A stretch of DNA of 64,000 bases from Ectocarpus siliculosus (Eukaryota > Sar > Phaeophyceae > Ectocarpales > Ectocarpaceae): positions 4,139,077 through 4,203,076 of the forward strand of contig FN649728.1 in assembly GCA_000310025.1 (NCBI GenBank), read 5' to 3'. Below the pieces are notes generated by a model. That model worked only from the letters and a program-made list of their open reading frames with translations. It was not told the DNA's origin and did not search any database. This document shows, in pieces, positions 50,201 to 62,495 of the stretch (its first letter is position 1; the number at the start of each line of letters is the position of its first letter). Position numbers and translations under genes: made by a program.

Positions 50201-53200
50201 CCCTCGTGCCAAACGGATGGATCCATCGACACTGCCTGTGTAGTGTATTCAACGAAATTTTGAGCATTTTCTCGATCACTTTCTTTTTTTATCGTTGTCT
50301 TGTCCGGTGCTCGGCTTTTGTCTGGTTTGTGCCCCCCCCCCCCCGCCCCCCTCGCCCAACTTGTGCCTTGCGCTGTTTGTTCGCAGGTATTTCTGCCGTG
50401 GCCTCTCGCACCGCTTCCTCAGGCTGTCCCTGCAGGGCATCGGGCGCGTCGGTGCCTGGGCGGGATCGAAGGAGGTTCTATCTCTCCACCCGGACGACAT
50501 CGTGCCGGTGGCTGCAGACCTCAGCAAGTGAGTCGAGGGGGGGGGGACGGCTCGAGCCCGCTGCCGCAAGCAACTATGTACAGGTAGTGTTTTAACCTTT
50601 CTCCTGGGCGGCCGGTCCAAGTGGTTTGTAACGGCTCTTTTACTGAACCCAGAGGGTGTTTTCTCGGCGTCCTCGGCTCCAGTTGTTTCTGTGGGCATAA
50701 GGCTGCGTTAGTCGACGGCGCACCTCTCACCGTCGTCGCCCCCTGCCGTTTTTTTTTTGTGTGTCACGGATTTGCTGTGAAGTTTTTGTGAGCCTGCTTT
50801 CATGATCGGCCCCCTAGAAAAATTATCTCATCCACACAGGAAAAACACACAGCATGGAGCCGAGCCAGAGGGCGTGATATCTACTGGGTATGGGCCGATG
50901 GTGATACCGGAGGAGGACGCTGTGAAGCAAACTCCCTCTAAGTCCTCACAAGGATCTCTCCCGCCCGTCCCGCCCGTCCCGATTTCTCTATTTTGGTGCC
51001 GGTGCGCCCGCCCTCTCGCGCTCCTGTGTGCGGTCAACGAAGGCTTCTCGGCGCTCTCCGGAGCGACTTCGTGGGGGTTGCGGCAGCCCGCATCTCTGCG
51101 CCGGCGGCGGGGGAGCGAAACCGCGCGGGCCAGGGGGCTCTCTCCGAAAAGGACGCCAAGGAGCTGGTGCGTGAGGCATGGGTACCTTAGTCGTTGGCTT
51201 TTCGATCGGGAGTGCTTCTCTCCTTTTGCCTCTGTTTCGGTTTGATGACGTTGTCTTGTGTTGGCGCTGGTCATCTTGTTGGAAAGTGTGGATGCGTGCG
51301 TGGTTCGTCTTCGTCATTGCCGAGGTTGTGTGTTTCTTCGCGTTTGTATGCCGGCAAGATGGGGTGAAACCGTTGTTGGGATCGACCTGGTGTCTAAACA
51401 AGTGTGTGACCGACCTCACGGAAACTGGAACCCTCTCCCGGATCGCCAACCGGATCGCCAAGCTGTTAGAGCGCTGGGTGTGAAGTTGGCCTCGGGGATG
51501 GCGAGAGATCGCGCGAAACAGAGGGACATGTAAATAGATGGCGTGCATCATTACTTCCCTTCCAAGCTATTCTCTGGTTGCAATTGGTCTTGTGTTCACC
51601 CCGCTCTGTGTCTCTGTTCTTCCAAGTACTCGCTGACTGCCTGTGCCAGAAACGTGCATGGGTTCGTACCAGGCGCGACAGAAAGTAACGCTTTTGATCC
51701 GGTATTCGGCTCGATGTCGCAGGTTGAGAGGCCGTTTCTCACGAATTTTGCCATTATTTGCCTCTTGAATTCGCGAAAAGGTTGAGTACGGTTAAACATC
51801 TCATCCCCACTGAGACCGTGAACGTCTGACGCGTATTTGGCGAGGAATGGGAAGTAATAGAAATGTCTATTGCACAGGCCAAAGGCCCCTTCATTACCGC
51901 AGCACATTCCCCCCATTTTCCGTTTTGGTTGTATGCTTGTTTTGTTCGTGTGGTTCGCCTGGGACGTGTGTTCGCCGCTGTACCGGTTTGGTAGGTGGGG
52001 GAGGTGGTAATGGAAGCCGTCGGGGCCTGGGGAGGACTCGTGGACAGTCTGTGGGAGAAGGCGACTTCACAGGTGGCGGCACAGTGCAACACCATCCTAC
52101 AGGTGAATCTTGAGTAGATGCAGTCAAGAAAGAGGCGGGAATTGATACGTTGTGGGATGGCCGTCGGTTGTCTCCGTTTTCTTGCGTTTGTAGTGACAAC
52201 CATGTTGCGTCCGGTGTAAGATGAGTTTGTTGGGGTTCACGTTGCGCGTAAGGCGGATGTTGTGATTGGCGAACTTCGATCGCTGTTGCCCAGATAGGAC
52301 CGGCGCGTTCTGCTAGAGTTGGTGCCACCTTGCATACGCGTGTCCAACGCGGGAAACTCCACCATAGGTCGTTGTGGTTCAGCCCCCCGTTGTGTTGTAG
52401 TGTGTTAACGAAAGATCGAGCTGCGCGTATGCCCAACATGATGTGTTTTCTCTTTAGGTAGTATTTCTTTTCGAACTTTGCAACACAACTGCCCGGACAT
52501 ATGTACGGTGTAGTTGTTGGTGTCCATACACCGCATTACTTTTGAAAGGAAAAGGCGTGTTACCACTTGTTGGTTGATCGACGTGTACCGCTGCCCGACT
52601 CGACACAGATCGACACACTTTGACTCTTCGTTTTGTGTTCTATTCCGTCAGGCTGTCAAGGGCATCACTGCCACGTACCGCATGACCAACAAGCCGCCCC
52701 CGCAGCGGCCGTCCCCCTTCGTACCCAATGTCCTGCGAGCGCTGAGGGAGTTCGACTCGAGGTGGGGTGCCAGCGCGTCGGGCAACGAGCGGGAAGGAGG
52801 AGGAGGGGCAGGATGGAAAGATCGGGTTGTGATGTCCGTCTGTTCGAGGTATGTCGGGTGTTGTTGGATCCCACTCCCAACGTAGCCTGCGCGTATTTGG
52901 TCAAGGGTTGGCTGTGTGCTTTCATGTGGAGTCTGGTATGCTTTGGTTGCAATCGTTCATTATTTGAGGTCTATGAGACTGTTCGTGGTTTTGGTTTTGC
53001 GCAAATGGTGCTTTTGAGTGGGCTCGGGTGATCTCTGGCTGCAACTCCTGGAGGAATCGCTTGATGGCGGTGGGGGGGGGGCGGATTGCGTGGCGTTCCC
53101 CACTCCGTGGACGTTTACATGTGCTTGACCCTCGCTGGTGGACCCCGAAGAGCCTCTGCCTGGAAACCACGGTGTCTCTTGCACCCACCTTGATTGCCTG

Positions 53201-54163
53201 TGATTACATCACACTCTCTGGCTTACACGCCGACGCCCTGGAACGGCAGACTTCCTCGTGGGTGTGTCGTTCGCCTCTCCAAACAAGGAGGATTGAGCGC
53301 TGCACTTTGTCTCGTTTGCTGGCGCTTACTTCACGTTCTCGTGACCGCTGCACGTTTCTCGCCAATCCCCGCTCCGAAACGCTGGGCGTCTCTCGCAATC
53401 GCATTGAACCCCGAACTGCTTTCGCTCATTTCGGGTCGGCCGCCAACTGCCCGCGTTCTATGCACAGGTACCTCGAAATCGTCTCGGAGCTTCTGCTGAC
53501 GGTGCGACAAATGGAGAACACCCTCAACAAGCGGAGAGTCACCGCGCGACGGGGAAGCCGAGCCGGCGCGGGAGACCAGGGGCCCTCCGACAAGGACAAG
53601 ATCATGATGCAGGTAGGCATACCGTCGTTTTCCGCCACTTCGTTGGTGCTGATATGTAGGCAAGGGTATGAGCGCTATTTGTTCTCCCTACCACTGCGCT
53701 TCCGTTGTACGAATACGCCGAGTTGGTTATTTGGTCTCATGCATGCTCTTTACCAGTACTACGACATTCTCTTGCCTCACGCATCGAGAGCTGGGCAAAG
53801 AAACGTAGAGCTGACGACGGAGGAACCTGCGATGGTTTCGCTTTCCCCCACTGCAAGCAGCAGCAGCCGCAGCAGCAGCCCTCTGGTGTGATGGCCAATT
53901 GTGTTGATGTGCTTGGTTTCCCTGGATTGTTTGACCTTGTTTCTGTCTTTTGATTTCCCTTCGCTCCACCTCGTTTTCGCGTGCTTTCCCGCCGGCGATG
54001 TTGCACCCGACAGCTTCGGTTTGACGTTCGCGAGTTCGGTAAAGAGGCGGCTCGGCTTGGCGTCGACGTGTCGTCGTTCCCCCCGTACGAAGGCCTTCTT
54101 GAGGTGGTCGAAGCTAAGGACGCGGACGCATCCGCCGTCGAGGGTTCTGCCTCCTCGCGCTAG
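43249..54163 (+). CDS. COG2: Conserved oligomeric Golgi complex subunit 2
   Basis: Sixteen exons were traced: 43249-43344, 43953-44059, 44456-44578, 44986-45169, 45603-45842, 46110-46453, 47226-47346, 47811-48008, 48802-49010, 49698-49932, 50387-50527, 51043-51166, 51995-52102, 52652-52848, 53468-53612 and 54014-54163 (TAG). The N-terminal COG2 domain shows FDPSAFV and ELYDLINRDYADFILVSTKL; the C-terminal region shows WNLPIYFQLR, TYRMTNKPPPQRPSPFV, SDKDKIMMQ and LRFDVREFGKEA. COG2 belongs to lobe A of the COG tether for retrograde vesicles at the Golgi. The traced protein is about 900 residues, longer than the roughly 740 of animals, through Gly/Ala/Glu-rich insertions. The start exon is missing; 42835-42855 (ATG, seven codons, in-phase donor) is a weak candidate. 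The intron after 49010 has a GC donor. Exon 50387-50527 shows an apparent extra base. Confidence 0.92.
44087..44283 (+). repeat. (TCTG)n microsatellite grading into (TCTC)n
   Basis: About 130 bp of nearly pure tetranucleotide TCTG is followed by CT-rich degenerate repeat, all inside an intron of COG2. It generates long Ser/Val/Cys/Leu-only open frames that are not genes. Confidence 0.95.
45969..46072 (+). repeat. tRNA-like SINE-type repeat, copy 2
   Basis: This shares CGATCGGTCCTGTGG and the downstream GTGGTCAATGGTCTAACC..TAAGGCATGC core with the copy at 49.11 kb. It lies in a COG2 intron and is followed by a C run and a (GC)n run up to 46,100. The TGGTCAATGG word resembles a tRNA A box. Confidence 0.5.
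49109..49195 (+). repeat. tRNA-like SINE-type repeat, copy 3
   Basis: CGATCGGTCCTGTGG-like head (here GATGATCGGTCCTGTGG) and GTGGCCAAATGGTCTATC...TAAGGCATGC core match copy 2 over roughly 85 bp with a small deletion. TGGCCAAATGG fits an A box of the Leu/Ser tRNA type. It lies in a COG2 intron. Confidence 0.5.
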
Positions 54164-54659
54164 ATGAGTGACCGGCTGAAAAGGAGATACAGATTGGACG
54201 AGGGTCAGTGACGTGAGACTGTGCCCCACTGCGAAAGAAAGAGGGATTGCGTCTCACTTGGCGTGGTTGCTGGACGAGTCTTCCATTGCTTTGGAAGTTC
54301 GTCGAACGATAAATCTTGGAAAGCCGGGCGTTGGCTGATGTTGGTGAAAGTGGAGATGCGACTTCTGAGGTGGGCGTATGGCGCCTACTGATGCCATCGA
54401 TATGTGTGCCTTTCGACCACCGCTTGTAGATGCCCTTGTGCCCCTGCCGTTTCGACACTGCTCTCCTCTCGCTTTGACCCGAGATAGTCCTTTATTAAAT
54501 GAATGTATTCCCGGCATTGAGGCATGCGGAATGATCAGTTTCAGTTCATTTCCATCTTGAACATGTTGGCTTTCATAATGGAATCTCACACGCTTCCGAC
54601 TCATGTTGGATACAGCAAAGTTCTCCACTCGCCTTCGACAATGCATACATTGGACTTGT

Positions 54660-55740
54660 GTTGCTAAACTGGCAAAGGGCCAGTGAATGCTCCTTGGAGA
54701 AGAATCTCTTTTGCCCTGACACTGTTGCCAATTGCGTTTATATGCGTCGTGGAGCCATCGCATCTCCTTCTTGCAATGGGTCTTATCGATGGCGACGAAA
54801 ACACTGTTTTGCCATGGGCTTCCGTTGATGGTGAGCGCATGCACACCCGTCGCCCGCCACGGGATGGACAGAGACGGCGTGGATGGATAAGCAGCATGAG
54901 AATATATTAGCCTGAGCACCCTCTCAACGGGACAAGTGGGCCCCTCTGTTTGGAAGATCTGGTTGGCTTGATGTGCAAATGTCCAGCCCGTGCCATGTAG
55001 TTTTTTCGCGATCGGACACGTCGCTCATGCACACGAGCTGCTGTCCTGTGGAGGTTTCCCGATGATAGTGGAACCTCCCCTTAGTCGATAAGCTCTGCAC
55101 CTCACTCACCAAGTCGTGCCAGCCGGGAATTACTCATCATGAACCTACTTTGGGCATGTTCCCCGGAATTCCAAAATGCGTTGCTCGGGCGTGGGGGATA
55201 ATCTACAGCCCCCCAACGGTTGGAGGGATCGACGACTTCCCTTGCCAGCCCGTTTGACTCTGACAATTGAAACGAAGTCACCCGTAATGAAAATTGACCG
55301 TCGGTGACATGTAGCAGCCTTGGGTTGGTAAAGAGGCACGGGCAATGAATGCTTCGTGGAGAAAGGGTGTGTTCGCTCAGATGATGGTGCTCATCATATC
55401 CCTATGCGTCACGGGGCCATCGCATCTCCTTCAGGCAATGTGTCTTGGGTGATTGTGTCGCAACAAGGATATACCAGTGTGTGCGTTCGTGACGGCGGGC
55501 ACGCCCGTCGCCCCCAACGGAATGGGCAGATAGGAGGCGGTAAGCTGTGCACTCCCACCACGACGAAAGGGGACCATTCTGTTGGGACGAATATGGTTGC
55601 TCCGATGTGCATTCATACGTCCTGGATGCGCAATGTGGCTCTCGACGCGTCCAGAGGGGTCACTCACGCACACGACCTGCTCCCCTGTGGAGTTCCCGTT
55701 AAAACATGGTGGAGCTTCCCCTTCGTCGATCAGGTTTGAA
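54660..55740 (+). repeat. Pair of degenerate direct repeats of about 400 bp
   Basis: The block 54,660-55,100 recurs imperfectly at about 55,340-55,740. Shared landmarks in the same order are GTGAATGCT-like/GAATGCTTCG, GGGGCCATCGCATCTCCTTC or a near match, CACCCGTCGCCC or a near match, CACGA(G/C)CTGCT(G/C)(T/C)CCTGTGGAG and CTTCCCCTTCGTCGAT or a near match. No open frame is conserved between the copies. Confidence 0.55.
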
Positions 55741-55764
55741 TCATTTTCCGCACGACCTTTCAGT

Positions 55765-58700
55765 TCTGAAGCTTTAGCTTCAGTCTCATATTTCAATATC
55801 CGTGGGTGGAACTTTTATTCGCATAGCCCACCCCTTGCCCGACCCGGTCTCAAATGCTGATCTCGAGCTGCAGTGTGAATGTCGTGGCGCCGCGAGTATG
55901 GTTCGGTAGGCAATCGCAAACCATGACCCCTCCCCGAGTTTCAGCAGCTTCCACTTCCTGTGGCCGACACGACTCGGCCTTGACTGTTCCTTGTCTGTTT
56001 CGCTAGGAAACGGCCGGTTGAACAGCGAAAGAGGGTCCTGCATGCTGCGCGCCACAACTTCGTTTTTTTTCTTCCTGAGTGACCATGCTGCTGTTTGTTG
56101 CTGAATTGCTTCAGACAAGGTTGAAGGCTATCGTGTCTGTCGCTTTGGGGTGCACGCGTCGCGTAGTAGGCGATGCGCGTCGCTTACTTTGTCGCCTGTT
56201 GTGTCGTTTTACATGAAAAGCAACAGCAGCACAACAGTTGAGACAGACAACAACAGGCCTTTTTTCTCTCTTGCTGCATATGTGCATGGATGGGTGGTAT
56301 GCATCGTGTTAGTCTAAGCGGCGTATGCATGGATGGGTGGAATGCATCGAATAAGGGTGTTGATGCTTTTTGAGTCTGCTGCGCAGTCAGTCGTAACCTG
56401 AGCGATAAGGTAGATGGCAGCATAATCTTATTTACAACAGAAAGTGAGGAATGACAACCAACAGTCTGCTGCTCCGTGCAACGGTGCACATCTATCGCGG
56501 ACGGACGGACTAGTTCGTCCGTGTAGTCATGTTTTTTGTTCTCACTTTGTCACAGAAGGATGAAAGTCCGCAATACTCTAGTCTAGTTCCAACTCGGCGA
56601 CTTGTGGTTGTTGTGTTTGTTGTTGCTGAGCCCACGTCGGATACCGCCGTTCGGTACCGATGTCTGACAGCCTGCGGTTGGCCAAAGGGACGAGAGTGAG
56701 TGAGTGTCTTCTCGAGAGTGAATGCCTTGTCTTCTCTCCGCTCTCTTCTTTTAGTCTTCCTGTCTCTCTCTCGCCTTTCGCCGGTGGGGTCCCAACAATA
56801 TCGAACTACGTCAACCGCAGTGGTTCCGCATCTTGCTGAGTAATAAATATAAGAGACTACCCGAGCACCGGGCTGCTGCATGAAAGGCGATGTGCGCTAC
56901 CTGTTTTATGTCAAGCAATGGACTTGGGGCCCTACCTACTGTTTGACATGCAGTGCTATGTGACATGTTCCAGCGGCCCAGAGCGAGCTACGACCACGGT
57001 GGGTTTTCTATGCTTATTTTTTTGCCTCCTCCCTCAAGCCTGTCGCGCCTGGCTCACTTGTCTTTGATTTTGTTTTTTTCTTTTTTCATGCTTTGTTTGT
57101 TGGGGTCCCCCAGCCACCCGCCCACCATTAGTTTTTGTTGGGAGGGGTGTTTACTTGCCATGTTCATGACTGGGCCCCGGACTTTATACTCGCACCCCGT
57201 CCATTCCACTTGTCAACACACCACCACATTCTTTTGTACCATGCCCACCGACACGTCCAAGGCTTGGGGAATTTTGAAGCTTTAGCTTCAGTCTCATCGT
57301 TCAATATCCGTGGAAGTTTCATTCGCATGCCCCACCCCTGCCCGACCCGGTCTAAAATGCTGATCTCGAGCTACAGTGCACATCTCGTGGCGCCTCGAGT
57401 ATGGTTCGGTGTGGAATCGCAAACCATGAGCCGTCCCCGAGTTTGAGCAGCTTCCGCCTCCTGTGGCCGGCAAGAGTCGGCCTTGACTGTTCCTTGCCTG
57501 TTTCGCCATGGAAACGGCCGGTTGAACAGCGAAAGAGGGTCCTGCGTGCTGCGCGCCACAATTTGTTTTTTTTGGGTTTGTTCTTGAGTGACCATTGTGC
57601 ACATGCGGCTCCTGCTGCGGTTTCTGCTGCTGTTGTTATGGTCGGAATGTGCTGCAATGGTCGTACGGTTATCGTTGTCAGGTTTGACAACAGTCTGCTC
57701 GTTCGTATGGCGGTGGCGGTGCGCATCTATCGCGACGGCAAGCGCATTGAGATAATTGTTCGTCCGTCGTGCTTCTAGTCTACACAGACAGATAGTCGTG
57801 TTCTTCTTTGTTGCCACTTCATACCAGAGAAGAAAGAAAGTCTCCACCAACTTACAGTATCTCCACATCTCCACAGCAGTTCGGAAACGACGACTATTTT
57901 TCTTTTGTCGTGTTTGTTGTTGCTGAGCGCACATCGATCGGATGTCGCCGTTCGTTGCACGTGTTCAAGCCTGCGGTGGACCAGAGGGATGAGAGTGGGT
58001 GTCTTCTCGAGAGTTCATGCCTTGTCTTCTCGAGTCTCTCTTCCTTTAGTCTGCCTTTCTCTTTCTGTTGCATTTTCGCCGTTAGGGTCCCCAATAACAT
58101 CGAACGTCAACGGCAATCGTTTTGCGTCTTGCTGAGTAGGAGGCTACCCGTGTACCCGGCTGCTGCATGTGAGGCAATGGGCGCCGCCTCTTTCCGTCAA
58201 GAAATGCGCATGGCCCCTACGGTTCGCCGCACATGCAGTGCTGTGTGACAGCTTCCAGCGGTTCAGAGCGTCGACGGTGTTTTTCGCCGGTAGAGCCCCG
58301 GAACAACGCGAACCCTGCGACTGTTTCATTGTTTTGGGGCCCCCCACTCACCCACCCATTCATGAATTTCAGCAGTTTTCGTTGGGGGGATGTTTTTCTT
58401 TTCATGCCATGTCCATGACGTGGTGCCCCGAGCGAGTGTGGTTCAGTAGGGACTCGCAAACCATGACCCCTCCCCGAGTTTGAGCATCGGCTTCGGCCTC
58501 CTGTGACGGACAAGAAGACCGGAAATTGTCTCGCCATCCAAACAACAGTTGGCCAGTTGAAAAAAGAGGGTCCGGTCCGCCGAAGATTTTGTTTGTATGT
58601 TTCCCTGCCGACATATAACCTCGGCTACGGCGGTGCAAATCTCATGGCGCCTCAAGTACGGTTCCGTAGGGAATTGCAAATCACGACCCCTCCCCGACTT

Positions 58701-59540
58701 TGAGTATAGCTTCCACCTCCTGCGGCGGATAAGACCGACGTCAAACCCTAGATTTTGTCTGTCTGTGTCGCCATGTCGTCGCCATCCACGAACAGCAGTT
58801 GGAGAGTTACAATAAAGAGGGTCCGCTTCGCCACCAAGAAAACAATTTTTTTTTCGATTCTTCTATAGCTGGATATGATGCTACCATGTATCGGGTATAG
58901 CTGTGGTTGAGCTTGAGGGATATAGGGTCTACGGCAGCATATTCTATGCGAAGAGTTAACGCCTTCCTCGCGTAACGATGCGCATCTCCCATGGCAAGCA
59001 GAATGGATGACGTCATCATGACGCTATTTTTTGTGACTAAATTACAAGTTCGAGTTCGCCCGGGCGTTATTGTTCTTGCCGGAGAAAGAGACTAAACTTA
59101 TACTACGTACCAGTCCGTGCATGTATCCGGCTACTGCATGTGAGGTAGTGGGTGCTGCCCCTGCTGTTTGCTGCGGTACATGGAAAGCTTCCAGTGGGTC
59201 AGAACGGCAAGGGGGTCTTGTTTCTTCACTTGTTTCTTAGCTCTGCTCTCCTCTACAGTAGTACTTCTTCTTTGTTTCCTGTTGCGGGCGGTCTCTCTTT
59301 TGTTATCGCCCTTCGTTCTTGCTTGCAAGAAACTGTGAGGATGTAAAATGGCTGAGTCATCTGACTGTTTCTTAGGGTCCCCCGCCCACCCACGACCCAC
59401 CTGTCGGTATGATTCATTCGTGGTCTCCAATATTTCAGCAGTAGTAGAGTTGTCTATACTACAGGACATACATGCGCTACTACTACTGCGTCCATGGGTG
59501 GGTGCAACAGAAGAGATCCGGGGACTGGTGGTCTTCTGAC
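55765..59540 (+). repeat. Tandem array of degenerate 1.1-1.5-kb units
   Basis: Unit 1 (55,765-57,271) and unit 2 (57,272-58,424) share their whole order: a GCTTTAGCTTCAGTCTCAT head, AATGCTGATCTCGAGCT, GGTTGAACAGCGAAAGAGGG, TGTTTGTTGTTGCTGAG, a CTTCTCGAGAGT stretch and a CCAGCGG(C/T)(C/T)CAGAGCG tail. Partial units start near 58,425 and 58,640, and the tail motif recurs near 59,190-59,400. Copies differ by many substitutions and indels. It may be an old satellite or a decayed mobile element; no transposase frame is seen. Confidence 0.7.
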
Positions 59541-59655
59541 CTGATCGCAGAGAGAGGTTCCTGCCACTATTAATACCACAATACGACTCTTCTTATGAAA
59601 TGCCCATGATGGGGAACGCGTCCTACGCTTCTTCTCTTTTCTTTTTTCCCTCTCT

Positions 59656-60202
59656 NNNNNNNNNNNNNNNNNNNNNNNNNNNNNNNNNNNNNNNNNNNNN
59701 NNNNNNNNNNNNNNNNNNNNNNNNNNNNNNNNNNNNNNNNNNNNNNNNNNNNNNNNNNNNNNNNNNNNNNNNNNNNNNNNNNNNNNNNNNNNNNNNNNNN
59801 NNNNNNNNNNNNNNNNNNNNNNNNNNNNNNNNNNNNNNNNNNNNNNNNNNNNNNNNNNNNNNNNNNNNNNNNNNNNNNNNNNNNNNNNNNNNNNNNNNNN
59901 NNNNNNNNNNNNNNNNNNNNNNNNNNNNNNNNNNNNNNNNNNNNNNNNNNNNNNNNNNNNNNNNNNNNNNNNNNNNNNNNNNNNNNNNNNNNNNNNNNNN
60001 NNNNNNNNNNNNNNNNNNNNNNNNNNNNNNNNNNNNNNNNNNNNNNNNNNNNNNNNNNNNNNNNNNNNNNNNNNNNNNNNNNNNNNNNNNNNNNNNNNNN
60101 NNNNNNNNNNNNNNNNNNNNNNNNNNNNNNNNNNNNNNNNNNNNNNNNNNNNNNNNNNNNNNNNNNNNNNNNNNNNNNNNNNNNNNNNNNNNNNNNNNNN
60201 NN
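59656..60202. other. Assembly gap, 547 N
   Basis: The length is not round, so it is probably an estimated-size scaffold gap. It lies at the right edge of the tandem array, where assembly would be expected to fail. Confidence 0.98.
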
Positions 60203-60610
60203 AACGAGGTGATTCTTGAAAGCATGGAGTCCCTCGCCACAAAAAAGTGCATGCGCATGAATGGGCGTAGTGAGATATGCCGGTCGAAGACTGACGATTT
60301 TTTCGGGTGCGCGTGAGGTCGCCTCTAACATTCGTTTGCTCATTGTTTGCTTCATTGTCCAGTCTATAGTTACTACCTCGCATAGCGTATTGAAGCGAGC
60401 GGAGGGTGAATAATCTGTCGTTGACTTGCGGACCCTTCTTCGGGTCCATTATATTTTCGTATAACTTTTTGGGTAAGTTAGCCTGTGACCACGGCGGGAA
60501 TCGACAGCGTCAAGTGTCAGACTATCGTACATAATAGTACGAACAGACGAAGAAGGTACAATAAGGTACTGGGTAGAGAGAACAGAACGAACTGTTTTTT
60601 ATAATTAATT

Positions 60611-60800
60611 GTGAAGACAACAACAACAACGGCACTGCTGGGTTCGTCCATGGATAGTTTTTGCAGCACTTTTTTTTTATTGAAGTATTTGTGTATAAAA
60701 CGATTCTTCATGGATGGGTAATGAGAGGTTTCAATTCAACTACGGTTTTTAGTGTGAAGACAACAACAACAACAGCAACAACAACACAACTTACTACTAC
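60611..60800. repeat. (ACA)n simple repeats in two places
   Basis: GTGAAGACAACAACAACAAC occurs at about 60,611 and again at about 60,755, the second continuing into a longer CAA/ACA run. This suggests a small local duplication of roughly 140 bp. Confidence 0.6.
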
Positions 60801-62495
60801 AGTAACTTACCTACTGGAGTATGGAGGGTGCTCGTTGTTCTTATGCATGGCTTGTACCGGCAGTAGTAGTAGGTGACATAATATATCGCATCATCAATAT
60901 TCACAGCTAATAATGTTAGTCCACGACGACGAGGATGTCAAACGATACGATCCAACGCCGCCCTGCCACGATTTCTGCTGTGGAGTAATCGAGCTTTGAA
61001 AATTGAAAATTGTTAAGGGGGTGTGATATCTTATGTCATCTACTCTGTGTGTAGAACTCTTTGTCGTGCTCGGTGGGCGAGGGTGTCGCGGTGTGCGCCC
61101 TCGACTTTATTAACGGCTAAAAAGCTGGAAAGCTTCAGACAGGCAACGCGACGATACTCGTCAAGTTGCTATCACAATACATATTTTTAGGTCGAGTCAG
61201 TCGGGGAAAATTCGTGAGGACAAAGAGCGTAGAACATTTGTCAATGCTGCATACTCGTCGACGTTCCTGCTGACCTCAGTGCGTCAAAGAGGACCAACAC
61301 CCAACTGAAACACTCCTCGATGTGTGCAGCGATTTTCGCTCCTGCTTAGTTTCTGGCATATCATGCAGTTTCGTTCTGGCCAGGCATGCAATGCAAACAG
61401 TTACCATCACATGCACTAGGGCACTACATAGATGGCAATGTTTCACAGGTATCGAGGGCAGGCGACGTTGTAGATATCGCCTTAACGCCCTGTCAACGCC
61501 CGCACTGTCACCCGCCAGTTCGGACACTTTTGGAGCGACGATCAGAACCTACTTCAAGTGGCGGTCAGACGCAGTCCTCCTTGCTAAACCAACATCAGGG
61601 ATTCACTGGATCAGCGACAAATGTTTGCCACCGATATTCGAGTCGACCACCCCCCACCCAACAGAAAGTCCTACCGGCCACCAACGTGCCTTGCGCGATT
61701 TACCAACGCTCATAGACTAGGGAACAAGCGGGCTACATGCGCGGTGGTAGCAGCACTTTGGCGCAGTAGCATAGCGCCTATGTAGCTATCTGGTTTGGCT
61801 TCTATTCATTGGTTGACAAGAACCTTTTCCAACAGAGAAAAGCAGGATAATGGTCATGTGGTCCAGGCACATGCATACGCCGTCATCGACAAAGCAGCGC
61901 GGAAGTCTACCTGAGCCAAAACACACCAACTGCAACGTCCCGAGCGAAACTGCAGCAGGACGAAGAACTGTGCCGGCTGCACCTCTTCATACTCTATGGA
62001 AATATTCATGAGATATGCACGCTAGCGTACCTTCTCCCGTGGTTTGCCGACGCGAAAGTCAGTTCACAGTTTGATGACGTCATCGAGGAGAATCTGGAAC
62101 TGAACACAATCACGATGCTCGGTCTACTGTAACTACCACAATTCGCCCGTCGATGCCGCAAGGCCCTCCAAAGAATGTCGGTCTACAACATTACAGCGAA
62201 GAAAAAGCGAGCGAAATGTACATTGAGACTCCAGTGCCGCTGACGAACATGTCGTGTCACGAGTATCCATTGAACGGGAGGTCGGCCTTGCGAACATACC
62301 TGGTTCAAATAAATTTCGAGTGAGGCGAACGAGGTGTGGGAACCTACAGAAAGTATTTTTAAGTTGGCAGTTCATTTGTTTGATCCAGAGACGAGCGTGC
62401 CCGCCTTTATCTGAGGTTGGACAATGGTTCAATGCCAATCCTGCTCACGTCTTATATTTCATGGTCAAGCCAACTCGTTGCCGTTGACCTATAGT

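Larger units (their letters stand above)
54164..62495. other. Gene-free repeat-rich interval between COG2 and the ankyrin gene
   Basis: No exon chain or recognisable family was found on either strand. The interval contains the duplicated blocks listed separately (54.66-59.5 kb), an assembly gap and ACA-type simple repeats at 60.6-60.8 kb. From 60.9 to 62.4 kb I see only scattered short open frames. Confidence 0.6.

Noticed and set aside
57401-58248. 125- and 146-codon open frames within the tandem repeat units
   Set aside because: The frames are not conserved between repeat copies, so they are not supported as genes.
59454-60449. Open frames of 211-331 codons across the N run
   Set aside because: They exist only because N was translated as X; there is no evidence for coding sequence on either side.
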